This document shows, piece after piece, positions 19,539-28,397 of a stretch of DNA of 64,000 bases. The stretch spans positions 62,001 to 126,000 of IMG/VR virus record IMGVR_UViG_3300049846_002130. The stretch is one strand, 5' to 3'. The stretch is from a virus. Made by a program: the position numbers and the translations under genes. Each line of letters begins with the position of its first letter. Position 1 is the stretch's first letter. Below the pieces are notes generated by a model. That model made no database searches. It saw only the letters and a list, made by a program, of their open reading frames with translations, and was not told the DNA's origin.

Positions 19539-21502
19539 TGAATTACGAGTCTCAAATAAAAGAACTAGTAATCAAAGAGTTTGTATCTGAGAATAATAGG
19601 GTACCCACTCTTCTTGAACTAAAGCAACTTATAGCTGACCACAAAACAAAGTATCCAAATCTCTCTGTTGTTGGTAGGTCTGGGTATGAGGTTGTAAAAC
19701 CAAGTTTTATGTCGGTATCTAGTAGTACCGATGAAAATCAAAATACCGACTCTCTTACTAGTGACTTTATTTTAGCTAGTAAACGAATAGACTACTTAGC
19801 TGAACAACTTGTTTCTACTGATATTGGTTTGAGTTCCACTGTACGTAAGTTGCAGCGAGAGCTTAATACACTAGAGGGCCGACTTGATAATATCTTACTT
19901 TTTACTCAAGAGGACAATCCGTTCTTAATTGGTATCGAGGAGAACTTTGCCAATGGAGATAAGTTTGATTTTAGTAGGAGCACAGCTTCTCTTGAGAGTT
20001 TTGGACTCACCTCTGGTCGTAGAAGTCTTACTCCGCTTAATTTAAAAAACACTAATATTACTTATAGTACAAGTTCAAATAAGGGTTACTTATCTTTCTT
20101 TAATAATTCAACTACTGATTCTTTAAAGGAAGACGATGGCATTACTTGGACTCATCAGGTTTATACTAACTACTCTTCAGGCAGAGTTACATTACAACTA
20201 AATGTTAATTTAAATTCTGAAGAATATGTTTCTAATATAAGGTTAGTGTTTGCTTCATTTAGTAAAGATAGCAACATGCAGGTTTCTACATCATATAGTG
20301 TTGATGGTAAGACCTATTTAACTCTTGAGCCAGCAGAGGTTTCAGTTACTAATCATGAGTACTCTGTAGATGTCGGAATTGGCGGTGTACAAAAGATAAG
20401 ATTTTTAATTAGTAAAGAGTTTGCTGATGCTAAAACAAGTGTTGGTCAACAGCATGTATATCATTTTTCGATTGATAGTTTAAAAATCTATACCAGTGAT
20501 TATTCTGCTGGAGATTCTATTGCTTATCTTGGGCCGTATGAAATGCTTGACGACAGGCTTAATGAATATAATTTTACAAAAGCAACTTGTGAGTTATGTC
20601 TTACTTCTGGTGATAATACAGCTGCAAATGTTTTTCTAAGTAAAGATAATATAACTTATTTCCCATTAAAGAATTCTAACGATTATGTAATTTTTGGAAG
20701 TAGTATAAGTGACTCTAGTGGAAGTCAGATTTCGGAAACAAGTGCCCGCTATTTATTAGTTGATGATAGTGAGTGCGAATACAACTCTTCTAAAGAAGGT
20801 ATCTTAAACTTCTATATACCAACTACATATACTGATCGAGTAATTCCCAAAACACTTTTAGTTAAAAGAAACATAGTCGTTTCTGATAGCTTGGATTTTA
20901 TTGATGGCGTTGATCCTGGTTGGGTTATCAAAGATAGTCTCTATAGAACAACTATATTTGTAGACAATCCTGGTGGGACTGTTATTGATTTGGGACCGAC
21001 AACTGCATATCTAAATGATATAGAGGTTACCGGTAAGGTTTCTTTACCTTATGGTTATTCTGTTTTTGCTACTGGTGCTAATAATTGGCGAGAGATAGAT
21101 ACTGGTGCTTTGTCTCTTGGGGACCTGAAAAACAAAGACAAGCTTTATCCCTATAACCACAAATTAATTATTGAAGGTTATTCTTATCCAAAGGCTTTTA
21201 ATGGCGAGAAAGTTTACTTTGGTTATCAACATTTTGGGCACTATATGAAGTATGTGCCTGCTAGTTATTTTGATTCAGTTGGATATGATCCAACTATATT
21301 TACTTATGAGGAAGTTCCAAGTGGTTGGAAGTTTAAAGTAAAAGTTGATAAGAGTAGAAATAACTGGGCACTAGAAAAGTTTAGTGGAGAGTGGCGACTT
21401 CAAGATACAAGTGGAAATGATTTATGGGTAAAGATTCTTTTAAGGGGAAAAACAAAAGCAAGATCTGCTATTGTTAACTCATTCAAGTTGAGGGTTATTT
21501 AA
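19538..21502 (+). CDS. Virion/fibre protein with coiled coil (654 aa)
   Basis: The N-terminus (1-40) is a charged helix. Residues about 85-125 form a heptad-like coiled coil (LAEQLVSTDIGLSSTVRKLQ...LEGRLDNILL), suggesting trimerisation. The rest is beta-rich with Ser/Asp/Tyr-dense loops. Third member of the long-protein trio. Function inferred only from position. Confidence 0.5.
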   Translation: MNYESQIKELVIKEFVSENNRVPTLLELKQLIADHKTKYPNLSVVGRSGYEVVKPSFMSVSSSTDENQNTDSLTSDFILASKRIDYLAEQLVSTDIGLSSTVRKLQRELNTLEGRLDNILLFTQEDNPFLIGIEENFANGDKFDFSRSTASLESFGLTSGRRSLTPLNLKNTNITYSTSSNKGYLSFFNNSTTDSLKEDDGITWTHQVYTNYSSGRVTLQLNVNLNSEEYVSNIRLVFASFSKDSNMQVSTSYSVDGKTYLTLEPAEVSVTNHEYSVDVGIGGVQKIRFLISKEFADAKTSVGQQHVYHFSIDSLKIYTSDYSAGDSIAYLGPYEMLDDRLNEYNFTKATCELCLTSGDNTAANVFLSKDNITYFPLKNSNDYVIFGSSISDSSGSQISETSARYLLVDDSECEYNSSKEGILNFYIPTTYTDRVIPKTLLVKRNIVVSDSLDFIDGVDPGWVIKDSLYRTTIFVDNPGGTVIDLGPTTAYLNDIEVTGKVSLPYGYSVFATGANNWREIDTGALSLGDLKNKDKLYPYNHKLIIEGYSYPKAFNGEKVYFGYQHFGHYMKYVPASYFDSVGYDPTIFTYEEVPSGWKFKVKVDKSRNNWALEKFSGEWRLQDTSGNDLWVKILLRGKTKARSAIVNSFKLRVI

Positions 21503-22773
21503 TGTCTAATGTAAGTGATATTGCTTCCACTTTAGTTCAACGATCGGGTATGACTGTAGCTTGGACAAGTACAGCATCGTTAAATAGATTTCAGAATGCT
21601 ATTCAAACAGACATTGCTGGTCTAATAGGACAAATTAATACAGTTTACTACCCTTTAATTTCTAGTTTAGTAACAGATAATGTAGATGTCTTTGATCTTG
21701 GCCTTTCTGGAAATACACTGTATTCTGATGTCGAGGCAACTACTGGTAGTGGGCGCTATCTTTATAGTGCTGATCTTAATAGAAAGCTTTCTATTAAAGA
21801 GTCTATAGATGCTTTAGGTACAGCAATTGACTCTGTGGCGGCAACCACATTGGCTACAGCTACAACAGATTGGCCAGGAGATACGTTCTTAGAGTCTCTA
21901 GATGCCTTTCAGTCTAGCATTGATACTCAGCAAGCCAATCTAGTTCAACTTAAAGTGGATACTTTTGGTAGTGAATATTCTTTAAATGGAGATGGTATTG
22001 GGATATTAAGTTATCCGCTATCTCAATATGTAGATGCTTTGGGTGTCTTCTTTAGTGGGTTTCCTGTTACAGGTAATACCTATACTTCTACTTTTCCAAC
22101 CTTAACATTTTCTGTACCGATAAGTAGTTTAACCTTTGATGTAACTATAGCTCAAAGTTCCATAACAGATTTGTCTACAGATTTAGGTAGTATTCGTAGC
22201 TTTGTTGGAATGGCGACAGTTTCGGAGACCCCAACATATAGTGATCATGGAGATATTACATATGTCTCTGATGGCCAGTCTTTAGAAGAAGCTATTCAGG
22301 TACTTGATGAACAGATAAGCTCTGTAGTGTCTGATCTTTTGGTAACTAAAAATGCTTTTACTGACACTAGTTACTATACCCTTACAACAGATGGGGCTGC
22401 TGTAACTTCTAGTAATATTCTTGTTCTTCCCCAACATAGTGCGGGTTGGCTTAATATTGATTGGGTTACTATGTATTCTGATGGTGGCGGCACACAGAGA
22501 ACAGCGGGGGGCACTCTATATGCTTTAGCTTATAGAACTACAGGCGCTGTTACCGTGGTGGATTATTCTCGCTCGGAAATGACAGATAGTGCAGCTAATG
22601 CGGGCGAACTAACAATAGCTACTGCCGCTACGGTGGCGGCACCAAAACTAATAACTAGTGGTACTGTAACTGGTGGTGTTGAATTTCAATTAGCTTTGAC
22701 TACTGGTGCTGGTAATCCAACTAAAGCTGTCGCTCGTATCAGATATACTACAGTTACCAATACTGGCCCCTAA
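21502..22773 (+). CDS. Tail-fibre-like protein (423 aa)
   Basis: Ala/Ser/Thr-rich, with long amphipathic helices ('SADLNRKLSIKESIDALGTAID', 'SLEEAIQVLDEQISSVVSDLL') alternating with beta segments. This is a common design in trimeric fibres: the motif 'GQSLEEAIQVLDEQI' recalls repeats that build helical-bundle shafts. The C-terminal 110 residues are Gly/Thr-rich beta. Last gene of the virion block; the next gene starts TAATG-coupled and encodes a sugar transferase. Confidence 0.5.
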   Translation: MSNVSDIASTLVQRSGMTVAWTSTASLNRFQNAIQTDIAGLIGQINTVYYPLISSLVTDNVDVFDLGLSGNTLYSDVEATTGSGRYLYSADLNRKLSIKESIDALGTAIDSVAATTLATATTDWPGDTFLESLDAFQSSIDTQQANLVQLKVDTFGSEYSLNGDGIGILSYPLSQYVDALGVFFSGFPVTGNTYTSTFPTLTFSVPISSLTFDVTIAQSSITDLSTDLGSIRSFVGMATVSETPTYSDHGDITYVSDGQSLEEAIQVLDEQISSVVSDLLVTKNAFTDTSYYTLTTDGAAVTSSNILVLPQHSAGWLNIDWVTMYSDGGGTQRTAGGTLYALAYRTTGAVTVVDYSRSEMTDSAANAGELTIATAATVAAPKLITSGTVTGGVEFQLALTTGAGNPTKAVARIRYTTVTNTGP

Positions 22774-23759
22774 TGCGTAGGAACCAGCGGGTATTGTTAG
22801 CTAAGCAGCCACACCAAGTCCTAGCTGCCAGGAAAGCCAGCTCGGCAGCAACTAGGGAGAATGTTTGGTCTTTCCTAAAAGAAAGACCAAACGCTAACAT
22901 CTTGGTGATTAGAGCCCTTGGTGGGATTGGAGATGTCTTAATGACAACCCCAGCTGTCCGCCAACTTAAAGAAGATTATCCCGGCTGTAGCATAACCTAT
23001 GCCACTGATAGAGATCCGGGTTCGGGCAATGTATATTATGATATCCTAAAGAACGCAGGATTCATAAATAACATTGTTGATGCCAAGCTAATCAATAGAG
23101 ATAGATTTGATAAGTATATTGACATAAGTTCTGTTTGCCTTAAATATGAACATTCTGATTTACCCATAATAAACCGTATTGATATCTTTTCTAAATCAAT
23201 AGGAAACCCTAGGCTTAAAAATCCTTTACCATTCTATAAGGTAGAGGAGTCAGAGCGAGCGGCTGCTCAACATAGAGTGCCACAGAATACAAGCTTAGTG
23301 TTTTATCATACAGCTTCGTTTGATTCTAAACGGACCTGGCCAGTGTTAAATCAACTACAGTTTCTTAAGTTAATGAATCAGCGGATGCCTAATATAAAAA
23401 TTCTTTTGTCTGATTTCAATAATCTAATTAAGAACAAGCAAGAATATCCTAATTGTTTAGACATATCATCATTACCTATTCGTGAAAAGGCTGCTCTAAT
23501 TGAGAGAAGTAATCTCTTTGTTGGGCCAGACTCAGGACTTCTGCATCTTGCGGGTGCGCTTAAAAAGAAAGGACTTGCCTTGTTCGGTAGCATTCCCCCA
23601 CAAGCGCGGATTAATTACTATCAAGGTATTTCTGCACTAACTGTAAATCCAAAGTTGTCTTGTCAATATTGTATTTATAAACCATGTTCTATAAACTTTA
23701 AGTGTATGTCGGATATACGTCCAGAGCACTTGGTCAATAAGATTCAAGAATTGATTTAG
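22773..23759 (+). CDS. Glycosyltransferase family 9 (heptosyltransferase-like)
   Basis: 328 aa, close to the family's ~330-350. Residues 49-65 give the GT9 N-terminal signature LGGIGDVLMTTPAVRQL (GT-B fold); 251-263 give GPDSGLLHLAGAL, the sugar-nucleotide-binding motif (usual form 'DTG..HlAaAl'). A late Cys cluster, C297-x2-C-x4-C-x5-C311, is typical of many GT9 homologues. GT9 enzymes move heptose from NDP-heptose to an acceptor, usually LPS core. Here the gene directly follows fibre genes, so it may glycosylate virion proteins or host surface. Family call is firm; donor and acceptor are inferred. Confidence 0.85.
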   Translation: MRRNQRVLLAKQPHQVLAARKASSAATRENVWSFLKERPNANILVIRALGGIGDVLMTTPAVRQLKEDYPGCSITYATDRDPGSGNVYYDILKNAGFINNIVDAKLINRDRFDKYIDISSVCLKYEHSDLPIINRIDIFSKSIGNPRLKNPLPFYKVEESERAAAQHRVPQNTSLVFYHTASFDSKRTWPVLNQLQFLKLMNQRMPNIKILLSDFNNLIKNKQEYPNCLDISSLPIREKAALIERSNLFVGPDSGLLHLAGALKKKGLALFGSIPPQARINYYQGISALTVNPKLSCQYCIYKPCSINFKCMSDIRPEHLVNKIQELI

Positions 23760-23767
23760 GAGATATA

Positions 23768-24511
23768 ATGAAGAGTCTTAACGTAAGAGGTATCCCTTTC
23801 TTCGCTCGCGAAGGTACAGTAGATGAGGGAGTTATTCATGAAGTAGTTGAAGGTGATGTATATCAGCTAGACAAGATAACTCTTCGACCTAATCCCAATA
23901 TTGTAGATGTTGGGGGACACATAGGATCCTTTACTAAGCTAGCTGCATGGAAATGGCCTCATGGAACTTTCTTCGTGTATGAGGCCAATCCTAGAAATTG
24001 GGAAGTCTTAGATGCAAACCTACAGGACATTTCTAATAAGACTTCTATTTTTCATGGGGCCTGTGTTGGTGAAATACCAGTGAACAAACGAATTGTAATT
24101 AGTAAGGATGAGGCCGATAGGATTACTGGGGGCTGGGGAATAGTCTTTACTTCAACTGCATATGAAGAATCTTCTGATTCGGCAACAGAAACAATTGACA
24201 ACTTCTATTCTTTATCGGATTTACTTCCAGCTTTAGATAAAGTGGATATCCTCAAATTAGATTGTGAGGGGAGTGAGTTTAGTATTATTGGAGCTTTAAC
24301 AAAAGAAGAGCTTTATAATATTGATTATATTGTTGCTGAGGTTCATGTCGGAGCCACAAGTCATACGCCAATAAAATATCCAGAGTTTAGGGCAAAAATT
24401 TTACGTCAGTTTGTATGCCCTCAACTTGAGGCCCGTAGGGTTGTCGCTCCTAATGATATCTTTAATATTGTTGCCTGTAATCGCAAGTTAATACCTTCGA
24501 GACAGCAATGA
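23768..24511 (+). CDS. FkbM-family SAM-dependent methyltransferase
   Basis: 247 aa. The AdoMet-binding motif I is clear (VDVGGHIGSFT, residues 46-56), with acidic Glu72 at the end of beta 2 (YEANP) and the FkbM hallmark LKLDCEGSEF (162-171). FkbM enzymes O-methylate sugars or polyketides and often accompany glycosyltransferases. Good ribosome-binding site AGGAGAT upstream. It sits between GT9 and HAD genes, so it probably caps a sugar added by the cassette. Substrate not deducible. Confidence 0.85.
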   Translation: MKSLNVRGIPFFAREGTVDEGVIHEVVEGDVYQLDKITLRPNPNIVDVGGHIGSFTKLAAWKWPHGTFFVYEANPRNWEVLDANLQDISNKTSIFHGACVGEIPVNKRIVISKDEADRITGGWGIVFTSTAYEESSDSATETIDNFYSLSDLLPALDKVDILKLDCEGSEFSIIGALTKEELYNIDYIVAEVHVGATSHTPIKYPEFRAKILRQFVCPQLEARRVVAPNDIFNIVACNRKLIPSRQQ

Positions 24512-24846
24512 GATTCTGTTTTGATCTAGATGGTACCCTGTGCAAAGGTTTACCATACGAAGGAGCAGAGCCCCTTCCCGGAGCAAGAGAACTGTTGCTT
24601 CGATTGAAAGAAAAGGGACATACTATAATTATACAAACTGCTAGAGGTATGGGGACCTCTGCTGGAAATCAGGGTACTGCATTAAGTAAGATAGGACTGT
24701 TAACATTTGAACAGCTCCAAAGATGGGGCTTTGTTTATGATGAGTTATGGTTTGGTAAACCAGCAGCCGATAAGTATATTGATGACAAATCTTGTCAATC
24801 AATTCTTGACTTACTTGAGGATCCAGCCCTATGTCAGATCATTTAG
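24508..24846 (+). CDS. Small HAD-family phosphatase
   Basis: 112 aa with the HAD nucleophile motif FDLDGTL (D6, D8), a motif II Thr in 'IIIQTARGMG' (about residue 45) and a 'GKPAADKYIDDKS' segment supplying motif III Lys and IV Asp pairs near 91-103. It lacks a large cap domain, like the capsule/sugar-phosphate HADs and GmhB. ATGA-coupled to the FkbM gene and overlapping the next. It could dephosphorylate a heptose bisphosphate, but that substrate is inference. Confidence 0.75.
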   Translation: MRFCFDLDGTLCKGLPYEGAEPLPGARELLLRLKEKGHTIIIQTARGMGTSAGNQGTALSKIGLLTFEQLQRWGFVYDELWFGKPAADKYIDDKSCQSILDLLEDPALCQII

Positions 24847-25145
24847 TAGTAGAGTATAGATTACAAGTTCTTGAGGAAAACCTTGAGAAGAGCCACGATC
24901 GTCTTTCTGATAAACTAGATACAACAATTGAAAAGCTTGGTCAGGCCACAACAGCTCTTGCTGTGCTAGACGGAAGACTCGAAGCTTTAGAAACAATGAG
25001 CCATGAACTAATTCCACTTAAGGATAGTGTAGCTAATCTTAGTTATAAAATGAAGTACCAGCTGGCACCTGGGGCATTAGGTGGAGGTATAATGACTGCG
25101 GTTATTGAATTAATTCGGGTACTTATGGATAAGCTATGGCAATAA
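24831..25145 (+). CDS. Coiled-coil protein with hydrophobic C-terminal helix, XhlA-like
   Basis: 104 aa: residues 5-75 are a long heptad helix (LEENLEKSHDRLSDKLDTTI...), followed by a hydrophobic Gly-rich tail (LAPGALGGGIMTAVIELIRVLM) that could insert into a membrane. This layout resembles XhlA/haemolysin-type holin-associated proteins, but it could also be a virion accessory. Overlaps both neighbours by a few codons. Confidence 0.5.
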   Translation: MSDHLVVEYRLQVLEENLEKSHDRLSDKLDTTIEKLGQATTALAVLDGRLEALETMSHELIPLKDSVANLSYKMKYQLAPGALGGGIMTAVIELIRVLMDKLWQ

Positions 25146-25354
25146 CTGATGATCAGTATGATAGGTTAGTAAATCGTATTACTAGATTAGAAGAGACTTG
25201 TAATAACCTAATCGTTGCACAGTCTAGACTGATAAGTCTTACACAAGTAAATCAATTACTTACTTTAATACAAACACAAGTACAAGACCTTTCTGAACAA
25301 GTAGAAGCTCTTGAGGATAGGGTAAGTAGCATAGAAGAAGAGCCCCTCTCCTAG
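25136..25354 (+). CDS. Small coiled-coil protein (72 aa)
   Basis: Almost entirely one heptad coiled coil (IQTQVQDLSEQVEALEDRVS near 45-64). Last gene of the + strand block. Its stop TAG shares the palindromic CTAG with the stop of the convergent - strand gene. Function unknown; possibly pairs with the preceding coiled-coil protein. Confidence 0.5.
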   Translation: MAITDDQYDRLVNRITRLEETCNNLIVAQSRLISLTQVNQLLTLIQTQVQDLSEQVEALEDRVSSIEEEPLS

Positions 25355-25377
25355 TCTCTAAGACTGTGAGGGGGCTC
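25340..25377. terminator. Convergent hairpin between the two gene blocks
   Basis: GAGCCCCTC at 25340-25348 pairs with GAGGGGGCTC at 25368-25377 (one bulged G), and an inner AGTCT/AGACT stem stacks on top. It covers the stop codons of both converging genes. No U-run follows on either strand, so it may be a weak or factor-assisted bidirectional terminator, or protect transcript ends. Confidence 0.5.
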
Positions 25378-25557
25378 GCTAGTGGTGGGTAGGAGCCTTA
25401 AAGATAAAGCTTCTACTCTTTTTTCCATTGAGGCTATTTGCTTAAGTTGTTCTTCTATTTTTGATAGGACGACTGTTAGCAGATCAAGCTTGATAGTTAA
25501 GCTTTTACTCTGTTCTTCTAATTGGTTTAGTCTGCTTTCTAATTGGTGTGATTCCAT
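25351..25557 (-). CDS. Small coiled-coil protein (68 aa)
   Basis: Heptad-rich helix from residue 3 to 55 (LESRLNQLEEQSKSLTIKLD...). It mirrors, in size and character, the 72-aa coiled-coil protein on the other strand across the terminator. Start lies inside the end of the upstream gene (53-base overlap). Function unknown. Confidence 0.45.
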   Translation of the reverse strand: MESHQLESRLNQLEEQSKSLTIKLDLLTVVLSKIEEQLKQIASMEKRVEALSLRLLPTTSEPPHSLRD

Positions 25558-26080
25558 ACCAAGGCTCCCAATCTGTAGAAGTAACTTTATCCCCAGGAGA
25601 TTTACCAGCGTAAAGACCAGCAGCTAAATCTTCTGCTGTAACAGTTGTTGTCCTGGAAAACTTTTTGGTCTTATCATTAGTTATATAAATACCATCTGGC
25701 TTTACTCTAATACTAACAAGCTTTTCAGTAGAGATGATATTTGCTAGCTGGTCAGCTAATGTAAATCTTCCATTTGGTGTACTGTGCCAAATAGGCTTTG
25801 GTTCTGTTTTTTGAAAGATTTCTTTTCTTATCTCTGGACCGGCAAACCTGTCTGGGTCTTTAGCAAAAGATAAGATGAATTCTGAGAACTCTGCTTTTGC
25901 TCTAAGCCAAGTGTAAATAGCATTCCGTAAGGTCTCCTTTGAGGAGATAACTGAAATTAATTCTTTACCTCCAGGAATGACATGCTTTTCCATTTCTGTT
26001 TTTCTTTTTGTTAATAGGCCAACGATAGCTCCCTGATCAGAGAGACTTGGATCGTTGAATACCTCATACCTTGTTTTCAT
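25505..26080 (-). CDS. Hypothetical protein (191 aa)
   Basis: Basic, soluble, with a Lys/Arg-rich C-terminus (KQTKPIRRTE) and a central 'KPIWHSTPNGRFTLADQLANII' segment. ATGA-type overlap with the gene before it in transcription order. No family recognised. Confidence 0.55.
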   Translation of the reverse strand: MKTRYEVFNDPSLSDQGAIVGLLTKRKTEMEKHVIPGGKELISVISSKETLRNAIYTWLRAKAEFSEFILSFAKDPDRFAGPEIRKEIFQKTEPKPIWHSTPNGRFTLADQLANIISTEKLVSIRVKPDGIYITNDKTKKFSRTTTVTAEDLAAGLYAGKSPGDKVTSTDWEPWYGITPIRKQTKPIRRTE

Positions 26081-26646
26081 TTAATATTCTCCTTAATGTA
26101 TCTGTAAGGTACTTCCGTGGTAGTAATAGCTTTCAGTCTGGGAAAACTAAATTCTACTAAAGCAATACTATAAACATATCTTTGATATGGGTCCATTCTT
26201 TCAAGTTCAATTTTATTTGAGATACCTTCTTCATCTATATAATGATACTCAAGAGGGGGAGGTATAAAGACTTTACGCTCGGATACCGATGCAATGTAAT
26301 TAGAGACATGGATCACAATCTGTCTTTTTAGAAGTAGGGCGGGAATAGATGGTGTCGAGTGGTTAAATACTTTAAATCCTCTAATTTGTTTTAAGTAAAT
26401 AATTGCTATGTCCTGCCAGGCATCCTCAGAATCTATATTGGTTTTGAACTTACTGAAATCTGCACGATTAAAAAACTCAGCCATTCGATATGAGATATTT
26501 TTTGCTATAGGGTTATATAGCATATCTATCCAATGATCAATATCAGGAATCAGTAGTTGAAATATTTTTTCTACTTCTTTTTGGTTTAGAAGATTTACTA
26601 GTTCCTGATGGGTTATCTGCAGGTTTCTGAAGATTGGCTCTCTCAT
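26077..26646 (-). CDS. Possible sigma-like factor (189 aa), weak
   Basis: Unrecognised with confidence. Residues about 70-120 (IDSEDAWQDIAIIYLKQIRGF ... IPALLLKRQIVIHVSNYIAS) follow the rhythm of sigma-70 region 2: acidic 'eDa.QDi' then a hydrophobic helix, a variable loop and a '..L.r.i..n'-like helix. The rest is helical with a basic C-terminus. Large phages often encode such late-transcription factors. It overlaps the RuvC-like gene by 104 bases, where that gene codes for a low-complexity tail. Could equally be another helical DNA-binding protein. Confidence 0.4.
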   Translation of the reverse strand: MREPIFRNLQITHQELVNLLNQKEVEKIFQLLIPDIDHWIDMLYNPIAKNISYRMAEFFNRADFSKFKTNIDSEDAWQDIAIIYLKQIRGFKVFNHSTPSIPALLLKRQIVIHVSNYIASVSERKVFIPPPLEYHYIDEEGISNKIELERMDPYQRYVYSIALVEFSFPRLKAITTTEVPYRYIKENIK

Positions 26647-27094
26647 GTATATAAGTATATCCTAATGCCAGAGCATCTGCTTCATTATCATCTTTTGCTT
26701 CGAAGGAAAAGGTTTTGTTAGCCCACAAAATCATTTCTTCTTTTTGCGCGCGCCCATTACCAGTACAAAATTTCTTAGCTTGAGTCGGGGCAATACCATA
26801 TATGGGAATGTCTTGAAGATATGTCGTGGCCTGGAGCATTGAGACAATTCCGCCATACACTAAGGCAGCTTGTGAACTACTCCAGCGTTTAACAGCCTCG
26901 TATACAACTGTGTCTGGTTTATAGTAAACCAGGAGATTTTTGAATGCCTCAAGAGCATTATTAAATCTTTGTCCAGAATGCTGATTCTTTATTGTAGAAA
27001 AATTAAGAACCCCGCTAGAAACCCTTTGAGAGTCTTCAAAGAAAGCCCAGCCACAAGTGGTTGCTGGGTCTATTGATAATACTCTACTACTCAT
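26543..27094 (-). CDS. RuvC-like Holliday junction resolvase
   Basis: 183 aa, near RuvC's ~170. The RNase H-fold acidic residues are in order: D9 in LSIDPATTCGWA, E66 in VVYEAV, and the DDNEADA motif at 135-141. The last ~30 residues are Ser/Lys-rich and probably disordered. RuvC cleaves four-way DNA junctions; in phages this resolves replication and recombination branches before packaging. ATGA overlap with the ClpP-like gene. Confidence 0.85.
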   Translation of the reverse strand: MSSRVLSIDPATTCGWAFFEDSQRVSSGVLNFSTIKNQHSGQRFNNALEAFKNLLVYYKPDTVVYEAVKRWSSSQAALVYGGIVSMLQATTYLQDIPIYGIAPTQAKKFCTGNGRAQKEEMILWANKTFSFEAKDDNEADALALGYTYIHERANLQKPADNPSGTSKSSKPKRSRKNISTTDS

Positions 27095-27672
27095 TGAATA
27101 CTCCTATATGGAATAATCTTGTCTACAAGTTTATGCTTTTTGGCTTCACGAGCTGTAATGTAATTATGTGTTGTGCTTGTTCCAAATATATCTGCAAAGT
27201 TTTGTTTGTTTATATTTAAACGTTTGGAGATAAGTTCCTGCATTTGGGTATTGCACCATTTATAGTGTTTATAAAGTTCTTCGCCAGCATTGGCACTTTC
27301 TACTATGTTCCAGCTAATCACGTTGTGGTAGAAGAACGTAGTGGCAGGAGTGCACTGTCTAATATCTCCCGCCATATAAACAAGTAGTGCAGCTGATCCG
27401 ACAAATCCAACACCAAAGGCCAATATTGGATTAGGAACTGTTCTTAAGATATCAAATATTGCAAGACCAGCATAGAAGCTGCCTCCAGGAGAATTAATAA
27501 TAACCTGTATGGGGGCAGTTTTATCCAGGGTCTGCAGGGTTAGTATTTGGCCGATTGCCTTGGAAGCTCCTTCGTCTGTTATTTCTCCTGTAATTTCTAC
27601 AGAACGAGTAGTGGGTCCAAAGTAGGAATTTTCTTTTGGCCAAAGTTGAAATTCAGGTTGAGATTGACTCAT
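27091..27672 (-). CDS. ClpP-like serine protease
   Basis: 193 aa, matching ClpP (~195). The crotonase-type core is clear: 'VIINSPGGSFYAGLAIFDIL' around 58-76, the nucleophile Ser93 in GFVGSAALL, and His116 in TFFYHNV. 'ITAREAKKHKLVDKII' near the end matches the family's final helix. The third catalytic Asp, expected a few residues before that segment, is not obvious (TTHNYITA). The enzyme could degrade host or phage proteins with an AAA+ partner, or act alone. No ClpX gene is in the window, but a protease-less Lon-type ATPase lies at 57742-59046. Confidence 0.85.
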   Translation of the reverse strand: MSQSQPEFQLWPKENSYFGPTTRSVEITGEITDEGASKAIGQILTLQTLDKTAPIQVIINSPGGSFYAGLAIFDILRTVPNPILAFGVGFVGSAALLVYMAGDIRQCTPATTFFYHNVISWNIVESANAGEELYKHYKWCNTQMQELISKRLNINKQNFADIFGTSTTHNYITAREAKKHKLVDKIIPYRSIQ

Positions 27673-28072
27673 TAATTAACTCCAGGAGTAGATTGGCAGA
27701 TAGACTTTCTTTTAATTTATATGGAATTTCCAAATAGTTAAATCCATTTTGTAGAGCAATTCCTTTTTTAGCTGTGTCTCTAAATTTAAGAAGATTGTAA
27801 TTAATTAATTTTTCTCTAATTGAGATAGTGCCAAAGCTAGTTGCTTTATAATGCTGATTACCGTGTAGTTCTATAATTAGCATCAGCTCTTTAATATACC
27901 AATCATAATGATGATTGGTATATTCATATTCAGGAAATAGATCACATACATTAACTTCTTGATAACAAGTTAATTTTGCAAATGGTAGTTCTGTACAAAG
28001 AACTGTTCTTAGGGCTTCGTGAAATTGGCTTTTGTTTGATAGTTGTTCATACTGTGTATGGTATTTTGCCAA
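27653..28072 (-). CDS. VSR/PD-(D/E)XK-type endonuclease-like protein
   Basis: Start taken as TTG at 28072 because AAGGA lies six bases upstream; the frame is open further to 28120. The core reads 'HHYDWYIKELMLIIELHGNQHY': Asp, then E-L-H-G, then 'RDTAKKGIALQNGFNYLEIPYK', the D...E-x-x...K pattern of VSR/DUF559-like nucleases (the 'ELHG.QHY' block is characteristic). It may nick mismatched or foreign DNA, or process phage DNA. Substrate unknown. Confidence 0.65.
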   Translation of the reverse strand: MAKYHTQYEQLSNKSQFHEALRTVLCTELPFAKLTCYQEVNVCDLFPEYEYTNHHYDWYIKELMLIIELHGNQHYKATSFGTISIREKLINYNLLKFRDTAKKGIALQNGFNYLEIPYKLKESLSANLLLELINESIST

Positions 28073-28397
28073 AGACAGACAGTCCTTCTTTTCCTGCTTT
28101 AATTTCTCGTCTACTTCCAATTTCTAAAAGCCTATGTTCATGTAGGAAGGCTATTAAGTCGTAGAACTCTTGGTTATCAGATATTTTTTTAAAGAGACCG
28201 GGACTAGTTGGGTCTACTTCTTCTACCCACATCTTATTAGCCTCTATATCTGCATAGGCACAATATTCTTTAAGCCCACGATGAACCGTAGCTAAATGTA
28301 TATATGGTTGGCCTTTACTATTGCAACCAAAGATTTTCTTATCTAGTGGTTGATAAACATCATTAGTAATAGTAAATCCTGTACCAAAACTTTTCAT
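28047..28397 (-). CDS. Hypothetical protein (about 116 aa)
   Basis: ATG at 28397 chosen because AAGGAG lies six bases upstream and it overlaps the preceding stop (ATGA); the open frame extends to 28421. Small soluble protein with several aromatic residues and an Arg/Lys-rich C-terminus. No family recognised. Confidence 0.55.
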   Translation of the reverse strand: MKSFGTGFTITNDVYQPLDKKIFGCNSKGQPYIHLATVHRGLKEYCAYADIEANKMWVEEVDPTSPGLFKKISDNQEFYDLIAFLHEHRLLEIGSRREIKAGKEGLSVFGKIPYTV

